Source: CACPJA01 sp964629335 (lineage in GTDB: Bacteria > Pseudomonadota > Gammaproteobacteria > Steroidobacterales > UBA11654). From it: DNA of 8,736 bases. The notes beneath the pieces were generated by a model. That model saw only the letters and a program-made list of their open reading frames with translations, had not been told where the DNA came from and made no database searches. A program made the translations under genes and the position numbers. Location: positions 1-8,736 of the forward strand of contig CAZVRH010000049.1 in the NCBI GenBank assembly GCA_964629335.1. The letters run 5' to 3'. Position 1 is the stretch's first letter, and each line of letters begins with the position of its first letter. Shown piece after piece: positions 1 through 5,184 of this stretch.

Positions 1-241
1 AATCGGCTTTACTTTTCTCAAATTGATCTAGATAAGTTTCAAAATTAAAACAGTGGTTACAAGAATAAGCAAAGACCTCTAAAACCTCTACCCTCTCTTC
101 TTCTATTGATAAATTCTCAGCTAACGATAAGGTCCTATAATGCTTATTATTTTCAAACTGCCAATGATTGTCTGGTAACACCGTAAAGGGTGTTAAGACA
201 AAACATATAGCGACAATTGATGTTGTAAATCTTTTAATCAT
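1..241 (-). CDS. dsbA: Thiol:disulfide interchange protein DsbA, N-terminal part (cut by window edge)
   Basis: This is the first 80 codons of a periplasmic thiol oxidase that puts disulfide bonds into exported proteins. It begins with a positively charged hydrophobic signal sequence (about residues 1-23), then a DsbA-like lead-in with HYRTLS (34-39), then the thioredoxin-fold strand VEVLEVFAYS running into the active site C61-N62-H63-C64 and FNFE. The helical insertion and the cis-Pro loop lie beyond base 1 and cannot be seen. The usual DsbA active site is CPHC; Asn replaces Pro here. The ATG (241-239) follows the cytochrome c4 stop after one base (TAATATG), with no clear Shine-Dalgarno sequence, so translation is probably coupled to the upstream gene. 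Cytochrome c4 beside dsbA is the order known in Pseudomonas. The family call is strong; specificity within the DsbA family is an inference. Confidence 0.88.
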   Translation of the reverse strand, partial: MIKRFTTSIVAICFVLTPFTVLPDNHWQFENNKHYRTLSLAENLSIEEERVEVLEVFAYSCNHCFNFETYLDQFEKSKAD

Positions 242-242
242 A

Positions 243-869
243 TTATTGCGAACCAAGAGCTTGAATATATTCTGCGGCTGCCTCTATCTCTTCTAGACTC
301 ATTCTAGAAGCTAGGGTTTGCATCATATCATTAATTCCGGGTTGTCTATTACCGTTCGTATATTCAATCAAGGCGTTTTTGGTATAAGCGGCGTGCTGTC
401 CTGCTATTGACGGATATCCTGCACCCGGATTTCCTTTTCCTGTAGGACCATGACATGCTATGCAAGCAGCCACTCCGGATGAGTTACCGCCCCTATATAG
501 CGACTCCCCTTTTTTGGCTAAATCGTAATCGTAAGCTAGTTTTTTTGGTGTCTGCGCTTGATAGTAAGCAGCTAAATCAATCATGTCCTGATCTGACAAT
601 GTCATGACCAAGGGATACATTACTGCGTTGTTTCTGCTTTTGTTTTTATAAGCTTTTAGGGTGCTGATAAAATACTTCTCATGTTGTCCAGCAAGGCTAG
701 GCCAGTCAGGATTGATGCTGTTTCCATCCGGTCCATGACAAGCAGCACAAAGCATAGATTTTGCCTGACCTTGTTCAATATTGCCTTTTGCATAAATACT
801 TTTTGGAGAAAACAAAGAACTCATCACAATAATCATAATTGTAAAAATTAAGCTTTTTCTTATCGCCAT
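243..869 (-). CDS. cc4: Diheme cytochrome c4
   Basis: A 208-residue periplasmic electron carrier with two covalently bound c-type hemes, which in relatives passes electrons towards terminal oxidases. Residues 1-27 form a Sec signal peptide ending SIYA. Two similar cytochrome c domains follow. Each has a CxxCH heme site, CAACH at 41-45 and CIACH at 136-140, followed by GPDG or GPTG and by a PSLAGQH or PSIAGQH motif. Likely distal Met ligands are M84 and M183, each eight residues before the Ser of a conserved LS or MS turn. The internal duplication and total length are typical of the c4 family. The ATG is supported by AGAGG on the minus strand (875-879) five bases upstream. It is the first gene of the operon with dsbA, and starts 113 bp from the divergent engB. 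The start, domains and ligands are all intact. Confidence 0.95.
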   Translation of the reverse strand: MAIRKSLIFTIMIIVMSSLFSPKSIYAKGNIEQGQAKSMLCAACHGPDGNSINPDWPSLAGQHEKYFISTLKAYKNKSRNNAVMYPLVMTLSDQDMIDLAAYYQAQTPKKLAYDYDLAKKGESLYRGGNSSGVAACIACHGPTGKGNPGAGYPSIAGQHAAYTKNALIEYTNGNRQPGINDMMQTLASRMSLEEIEAAAEYIQALGSQ

Positions 870-982
870 CTCGTCCTCTTATTTATTGTCATTCCACTTC
901 TATCACAGAATTCGCTATTATCACCCGTATAGCTTTTTAATTAAAGCATGAATTACAAGTTAATAAACCAATCAAACATTTA
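870..982. promoter_or_regulatory. Divergent intergenic region between cytochrome c4 and engB
   Basis: These 113 bases separate the start codons of two divergent genes, so they should hold promoters for both directions. On the minus-strand side, AGAGG (875-879) is a good ribosome binding site for cytochrome c4. On the plus-strand side, TATTAT at 916-921 could be a -10 element, but the nearest -35-like TTGTCA (886-891) lies 24 bases away, which is too far, so no promoter is assigned. An 11-codon reading frame (948-983) ends in TAATG, overlapping the engB start. Confidence 0.4.
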
Positions 983-1518
983 ATGGCATTCGAAAATATA
1001 GCGTTTCACAAAAGTATTTCTGAGATACATCAATCTCCTAATGATGACGGTTCGGAGGTTGCTTTCGTTGGAAGATCCAACGCGGGCAAATCAACAGCAA
1101 TAAACGCAATTACCAACAGAAAAAATCTTGCAAAAACAAGCAAAACCCCTGGCCGAACACAGTTAATCAATTTTTTTAACCTCGATGGAAATATGAGATT
1201 TGTTGATCTACCGGGTTACGGCTATGCAAAAGCTTCAAGAGAAAAACAAAAATCGTGGAATAGACTTGTAACCGATTACTTAAAATGTAGGCAAAGCTTG
1301 AAAGGAGCAATCTTAATCATTGATATTAGAAGAGGCTTGGGTGAATTCGATCTGATGTTTTTAGATTTTTATCTACCCTTGAAAAAAGCCCTTCATATTT
1401 TGTTAACAAAATCAGATAAACTCAATAAACAAAAACAGTCTTTTATTTTAAAAGAAACGCAAGAAGTTTATGGGTCCATTGCAACCATCCAGCTCTTTTC
1501 CGGCACAAAAAAAATTGG
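983..1518 (+). CDS. engB: Ribosome-assembly GTPase EngB (YihA/YsxC), 3' end lost in gap
   Basis: An essential small GTPase that acts in assembly of the large ribosomal subunit and is linked to cell division in several bacteria. Visible motifs in order are the P-loop GRSNAGKS (30-37), the switch I segment TPGRTQ (55-60), G3 DLPGYG (75-80), G4 TKSD (142-145) and the G5 region LFSGTKKIG (171-179). The family is usually about 195-215 residues, so only the last 15-35 codons are missing in the N run. The ATG is the first usable start: the frame is open back to about 941 but contains no ATG, GTG or TTG before 983. There is no clear Shine-Dalgarno sequence. The stop of an 11-codon frame overlaps the start (TAATG), so reinitiation is possible. 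Apparent coding after the gap in this frame is an artefact, because the sequence there belongs to a minus-strand gene. Confidence 0.95.
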
Positions 1519-1618
1519 NNNNNNNNNNNNNNNNNNNNNNNNNNNNNNNNNNNNNNNNNNNNNNNNNNNNNNNNNNNNNNNNNNNNNNNNNNNNNNNNNN
1601 NNNNNNNNNNNNNNNNNN
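1519..1618. other. Assembly gap (100 N)
   Basis: Exactly 100 N, the conventional placeholder for a scaffold join of unknown length. Left of it is the end of engB on the plus strand, and right of it is a nucleotidyltransferase gene on the minus strand, so the two genes converge inside the gap. The missing end of engB needs roughly 45-100 bp and the missing part of the nucleotidyltransferase probably several hundred, so the true gap is likely larger than 100 bp. Reading frames that cross the gap are not real. Confidence 0.97.
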
Positions 1619-1782
1619 TTGTCTTCTTGACCGTCGCCTCCGGAAGAACCTTCAACGTCTCTGACCTGAATAATGACTTGACCGGTTTTCTGAATACATC
1701 TTTTGAATAACGCTTGGTGGCCGTCATGCCAAGGTTGCCATCTGCCCAACATTTGTACAGTTGGTTTCTTCCAATCAAACAC
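1619..1782 (-). CDS. HxGH nucleotidyltransferase (cytidylyltransferase-like), N-terminal part (cut by gap)
   Basis: Fifty-four codons of a nucleotidyltransferase-superfamily enzyme are visible. The motif GRWQPWHDGH (13-22) is the nucleotide-binding HxGH signature (H19, H22) in the GRxQPxHxGH form shared with NadM-type adenylyltransferases and cytidylyltransferases. Such enzymes join a nucleotide to a phosphorylated substrate and release pyrophosphate. The rest, including the ISSTxxR-like C-terminal motif, lies in the gap. The start is a GTG (1782-1780) that overlaps the stop of the upstream kinase by 8 bp. An ATG ten codons later (1752-1750) is possible but would leave only two residues before the motif, and AAGGA 11 bases upstream supports the GTG. 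The substrate is unknown. The pairing with the kinase suggests a joint pathway: the kinase might supply a phosphorylated substrate, but this is inference. Confidence 0.75.
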
Positions 1783-2185
1783 GTTTTAATATTTCCTTTG
1801 CCACATCTTTATGATTATGGTTATTCCATTCTTTGATATGAAAATCTACTTTAGAAGGGGATTCAAAAATTTTATTGGTGTCTTCAAATCGACCTTCATC
1901 AATCGTATCCATCCAGATCAGTATATCAGGGTCAAAATTTTCTCTGGTTTCCTTGGTTGGACAAACAAAATCGCAAACCACGAACCTGCCATGTGATTTC
2001 TCAAAATCAGCAAACGTTCTCATTCTCATCGACTGTCTAACTCTTCCCTCGATAGAGAAATCCCAATCGTTTGACATTTCTCGCAATTTGTCTGCGTTGT
2101 ACCATGCCGCTTTCAATAGAGGCACTAATCTTTCAGTAAGATAAGTTTTACCGCTGCCAGGTAATCCCATAACTAAAATTTTCAA
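1775..2185 (-). CDS. Small P-loop kinase resembling adenylylsulfate kinase
   Basis: A 136-residue P-loop kinase. Walker A is GLPGSGKT (7-14). The stretch from about 28 to 55 (NADKLREMSNDWDFS then GRVRQSMRM) lines up with the DGDNVRxGLNxDLGFSxxDRxENIRR region of APS kinases. CDFVCPTKETRENF (71-84) matches the following strand, where APS kinases have an ISP motif. The canonical DGDN is changed to YNAD, and true CysC proteins are longer (about 180-200 residues), so a substrate other than APS is likely. The start is TTG (2185-2183), supported by AGGAG eight bases upstream and by absence of any ATG, GTG or other TTG before an in-frame TAG at 2224. An ATG five codons downstream lies too far from that site. 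The gene overlaps the downstream nucleotidyltransferase by 8 bp, so the two are probably co-translated. The kinase fold is clear; the substrate is not. Confidence 0.78.
   Translation of the reverse strand: MKILVMGLPGSGKTYLTERLVPLLKAAWYNADKLREMSNDWDFSIEGRVRQSMRMRTFADFEKSHGRFVVCDFVCPTKETRENFDPDILIWMDTIDEGRFEDTNKIFESPSKVDFHIKEWNNHNHKDVAKEILKRV
1794..1798 (-). promoter_or_regulatory. Ribosome binding site AAGGA for the GTG-started nucleotidyltransferase
   Basis: On the minus strand AAGGA lies 11 bases upstream of the GTG at 1782-1780, inside the 3' end of the kinase gene. The spacing is a little long, but the site favours the GTG over the internal ATG at 1752-1750. Confidence 0.45.
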
Positions 2186-2286
2186 ACCAAGCTCTCCTGC
2201 ATCTGGGTGTGAAGGGAAAATCTAGCTAAAGTCATCAGAAACATCAATAAAATAATCAATCTAAAAGTATTTTTATAGCCTCGCAT
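2182..2286 (-). CDS. Possible 34-residue membrane peptide between polA and the kinase
   Basis: A short ATG-started frame fills almost the whole space between polA and the kinase. It begins 9 bases after the polA stop codon, and its TGA overlaps the kinase TTG as TTGA. The product has a basic N-terminus (MRGYKNTFR), a hydrophobic stretch LIILLMFLMTLA (10-21) fit for one membrane span, then a polar tail. I recognise no family. No Shine-Dalgarno sequence is visible before its ATG, so it would depend on ribosomes leaving polA. The frame may be chance in AT-rich DNA. The tight fit on both sides is the argument for it; lack of a ribosome binding site and of a known homologue is the argument against. 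Confidence 0.3.
   Translation of the reverse strand: MRGYKNTFRLIILLMFLMTLARFSLHTQMQESLV
2194..2198 (-). promoter_or_regulatory. Ribosome binding site AGGAG for the TTG-started kinase
   Basis: On the minus strand AGGAG is followed by an eight-base spacer and then TTG (2185-2183). It is one of the best Shine-Dalgarno matches in the window and is the main reason for choosing the TTG start. It lies inside the reading frame of the possible 34-residue peptide. Confidence 0.65.
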
Positions 2287-2295
2287 GATCAAAAA

Positions 2296-4980
2296 TTAGT
2301 GTGCTTGATCCCAATTATTTCCAACCCCAATATCCACTTTGAGATTTACCTCTAATGCAGCTATATTTGACATAACTGTTTCTGTTAATTTTGATATTTC
2401 GGGCACTCTATCAATAGAGACCTCGAGAACGAGCTCATCATGAACTTGCATTATAATTTTTGCCTCTAGAGAATTCTCAAGAATATCATGATGCAGCTGA
2501 ACCATAGCTTTTTTAATAAGGTCCGCTGCCGTGCCTTGCATAGGAGCATTAATGGCGCTTCTCTCGGCATACTGTCTTCTTTGATAATTGCTCGAATCAA
2601 TGTCGGGCAGATATACTCTTCTGCCAAATACTGTTTCCACATAACCTTTCTCTTTCGCCTGACGCTTGGTTTTTTCCATATATTCTTTTACGCCTGGATA
2701 GCGATTAAAATAAAGATCGATATAGTCTTGAGCCTCATGTCTAGCGATCCTTAATTGTTTGGATAAGCCAAATGCAGACATACCGTAAATCAACCCGAAA
2801 TTGATGGCTTTGGCAGATCTTCTTTGATCACTGTTCACTTCATCTATACCCAGATCAAAAATTTCAGCCGCAGTAGCGTTATGGATGTCCAAATCTTTCT
2901 GAAACGAAGCAATTAAGCCTTCATCCTTAGAGATATGAGCCATGATTCTTAACTCAATCTGTGAATAATCTGCCGCAAGAAGCCGGTACCCAGATGGTGC
3001 TATAAATGCTTCTCTAATTCTTCTGCCGGCTTTTGTTCGAATGGGTATATTTTGTAGATTGGGATCAGAAGAAGATAAGCGCCCTGTTGCAGTTACCGCT
3101 TGATGATAGGAGGTATGAACTCTACCTGTGGATTGGTTAATCATTCTAGGCAACTTATCCGTATAAGTGGTTTTGAGTTTGGAGACCGTTCTGAAATCTA
3201 AGATGTCTTTAACAATCGGAAAATCAACAGCCAGTTCTTGAAGCACGCTTTCTGAGGTTGACGGTTGCCCTTTGGGTGTTTTTTTTAATACTGGCAAGCC
3301 TAGTTTTTCAAACAGCACTTCTTGTAATTGTTTAGGGGAGCTGAGATTAAACTCTTCGTTAGCGGCAAGAAAAACATTCTTTTCTATTGTTTCTAAAGTT
3401 TGCTCAAATTCCACGCTTTGCTTCTCCAGAAGTTTGGGGTCTATTAGGACTCCTGTTCTCTCGATTTCACCCAATACTCCGATCAAAGACTGCTCAATGT
3501 TCAAATAAAGATCTTTTAATTCACTTTGATCTTTGATCAAAGGGGATAACTTTTCATAGAGCTGAAAGCTAATATCTGCATCTTCTGCAGCATAATAGCT
3601 GGCTTCTTCAATCTGAACCTCATTAAAGGGAACCTGCTTAGCACCCTTCCCGGCAACATCCTCGTAGCTTGTTGGGCTGATGTTTAGATACCTTTTTGAA
3701 ACGGCGTTTAAATTATGGCGTGTTGCCGTGCTGTTATAAACGTAAGAGAGCACCATAGTGTCAAATATTTGGCCTCGTAAATGAATACCGTATGTTGCAA
3801 AAATATGTCGATCGTACTTTAAATTATGTCCTATTTTTATTGACTCTTTATCTTCAAGCCATGCTTTTAGCTTGCGAAGAACATAGTTCCTATCCAGTTG
3901 TTTTGGCGCCTCTTCATAGGTATGTGATAAAGGAATATAAAAACCATGATTAGCCTTTGTGGCAATCGAAATACCAACCAGTTCTGCATCAATGTAATTT
4001 AAGCTTGTGGTTTCAGTGTCGATCGCAACCGCATCTGAACTTAGGATCAGTTCTATCAGGCTATCAAGTTGTGGTTTTGATAGAACAGTTTCATAGTTCA
4101 CCTCTCTTTTTGTAATCTCTGTTTCTGGATTAATTTGGAATTGCTTTATTAACCCGTGTAATCCCAGTTCGAGAAAGTGTGTGTATAAAGCATGGTCATT
4201 GGACTCTGAGATAACCAAGTCTGACACAACTTCATTCAACTTTACTTGACAGTCTATTGTGACGAGTTGTTTGTATAGATCCAGTTGATCCAACGATGCT
4301 CTTAGATTATCGCCCACCTTTCCAGAAATCTGATCTGCATGATCAATAAGGCCTTGCAGGCTTCCGTATTCCAATAACCATTTAATCGCAGTTTTTGGGC
4401 CAACTTTTTCTACGCCAGGAATATTGTCCGAAGCATCCCCTGCCAAGGTGAGGTAATCAATAATTGACTCAGGACCGATGCCAAACTTCTCCTTGACTTC
4501 TTCTGGGCCTAACCTCATTTCTTTCATGCTATCAATCATGCAAACATTGTTAGTGACCAACTGCGCCATATCTTTATCGCCTGTGGCAATCAGCACACTG
4601 ATTTTCTGTTTCTCTGCTTCCTTAGCAAGCGTTCCGATAATATCGTCTGCTTCTACTCCTGCTTGGGCTATCAGCGGCAGTCCTAAATCCCTAATCGCCT
4701 TATGCAAAGGCTCTATTTGGCTTATTAGATCCTCGGGTGTGGTTTGTCGATTGGCCTTGTACTGAGGAAACAACTCATGCCTGAATGTTTTCTCTGGTCG
4801 ATCAAATATTATCCCTATATAGTCTGGCTGTTCTTCTTTGATTAGTTTTTGAAGCATGGTCAGAACACCATATATAGCCCCGGTTGGTTGTCCGGTTGGT
4901 GCTCTTAGATCAGGTAAAGCATGAAAGGCTCGATATAGATAAGACGATCCATCTACCAATAATAATTTTTCTTCACTCAT
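2296..4980 (-). CDS. polA: DNA polymerase I
   Basis: An 894-residue repair polymerase that removes RNA primers and fills gaps at Okazaki fragments and excision-repair sites (E. coli 928 residues). The 5' nuclease domain spans about 1-290, with acidic clusters such as VEADD (109-113), GDKD (134-137) and GDASDNIPG (181-189). The 3'-5' proofreading domain is intact: D321 and E323 in DTETTS, N386 and D390 in GHNLKYD, Y463 and D467 in YAAED. The polymerase domain has motif A DYSQIELR (D671), motif B RRSAKAINFGLIYG (720-733, with F728 at the position of E. coli F762) and motif C VHDE (H847, D848, E849). All three activities therefore look functional. The ATG overlaps the end of lptM by 8 bp. Downstream lies the kinase and nucleotidyltransferase cassette on the same strand, and no terminator is visible between them. 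Confidence 0.98.
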   Translation of the reverse strand: MSEEKLLLVDGSSYLYRAFHALPDLRAPTGQPTGAIYGVLTMLQKLIKEEQPDYIGIIFDRPEKTFRHELFPQYKANRQTTPEDLISQIEPLHKAIRDLGLPLIAQAGVEADDIIGTLAKEAEKQKISVLIATGDKDMAQLVTNNVCMIDSMKEMRLGPEEVKEKFGIGPESIIDYLTLAGDASDNIPGVEKVGPKTAIKWLLEYGSLQGLIDHADQISGKVGDNLRASLDQLDLYKQLVTIDCQVKLNEVVSDLVISESNDHALYTHFLELGLHGLIKQFQINPETEITKREVNYETVLSKPQLDSLIELILSSDAVAIDTETTSLNYIDAELVGISIATKANHGFYIPLSHTYEEAPKQLDRNYVLRKLKAWLEDKESIKIGHNLKYDRHIFATYGIHLRGQIFDTMVLSYVYNSTATRHNLNAVSKRYLNISPTSYEDVAGKGAKQVPFNEVQIEEASYYAAEDADISFQLYEKLSPLIKDQSELKDLYLNIEQSLIGVLGEIERTGVLIDPKLLEKQSVEFEQTLETIEKNVFLAANEEFNLSSPKQLQEVLFEKLGLPVLKKTPKGQPSTSESVLQELAVDFPIVKDILDFRTVSKLKTTYTDKLPRMINQSTGRVHTSYHQAVTATGRLSSSDPNLQNIPIRTKAGRRIREAFIAPSGYRLLAADYSQIELRIMAHISKDEGLIASFQKDLDIHNATAAEIFDLGIDEVNSDQRRSAKAINFGLIYGMSAFGLSKQLRIARHEAQDYIDLYFNRYPGVKEYMEKTKRQAKEKGYVETVFGRRVYLPDIDSSNYQRRQYAERSAINAPMQGTAADLIKKAMVQLHHDILENSLEAKIIMQVHDELVLEVSIDRVPEISKLTETVMSNIAALEVNLKVDIGVGNNWDQAH

Positions 4981-5128
4981 TTATCTCAAATTCGAGGTTT
5001 GTGCCTGATTTTTCAAGCCTAACCTCATCTTGAATTGGCAAGTATAGCTCGCCAGTCTGACCACAAGCCTGGATAGAAACCATTAGGGCCAGTAGCAGTG
5101 TTTGTAAAAAAACATTCTTCCTTTGCAT
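4973..5128 (-). CDS. lptM: Small outer-membrane lipoprotein LptM (YifL family)
   Basis: A 51-residue lipoprotein. The N-terminus MQRKNVF is basic, followed by a hydrophobic signal core and a lipobox ending IQAC (19-22), with C22 the lipidated residue. Directly after it CGQTGELYLP (22-31) keeps the LptM signature CGxxGxLYxP (E. coli has CGLKGPLYFP). In E. coli LptM binds the LptD/LptE translocon and helps LptD form its native disulfides. The tail here is short and acidic and lacks the Pro-rich extension of the E. coli protein. Its TGA lies inside the polA start region, an 8-bp overlap, so the two genes are coupled. In E. coli lptM sits in another locus, near dapF, so this placement differs. 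The ATG is preceded by AT-rich sequence without a Shine-Dalgarno match. The gene is short enough to be missed by standard annotation. Confidence 0.85.
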   Translation of the reverse strand: MQRKNVFLQTLLLALMVSIQACGQTGELYLPIQDEVRLEKSGTNLEFEINE

Positions 5129-5184
5129 ATTTATCAATCATACAGTCTAATTGAGTTGATAGAAAGATATGTTAAATGGAATAA
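5129..5184. promoter_or_regulatory. Divergent intergenic region between lptM and sbcB
   Basis: Only 56 AT-rich bases separate two divergent start codons, so promoters for the lptM-polA and sbcB operons must overlap here or reach into the coding ends. I see no convincing -35/-10 pair. On the minus strand TATGAT (5137-5142) is -10-like, but it lies only 8 bases from the lptM ATG and its -35 (TTTCTA-like) is poor. If it is used, the lptM transcript would be nearly leaderless. Confidence 0.35.

Noticed and set aside
886..921. Promoter TTGTCA with TATTAT for engB
   Set aside because: The spacing is 24 bases, well outside the usual 16-19, so it is not called.
1443..1782. Reading frames running across the N run on both strands
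   Set aside because: They join unrelated sequence on either side of the gap; the real genes are engB on the left and the nucleotidyltransferase on the right.
1775..2185. Calling the kinase a true adenylylsulfate kinase (CysC)
   Set aside because: The DGDN motif is replaced by YNAD, the protein is short, and there is no sulfate-assimilation gene in view. The fold resemblance stands, the substrate does not follow.
2287..2310. Inverted repeat GATCAA / TTGATC at the end of polA as a terminator
   Set aside because: The arms are only six bases with a 12-base loop, it is AT-rich, and no U tract follows on the minus strand.
2488..2754. Plus-strand frames inside polA, and antisense frames inside sbcB and the dehydrogenase
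   Set aside because: They lie opposite strongly conserved coding sequence, show no recognisable domain and have no ribosome binding site worth noting.
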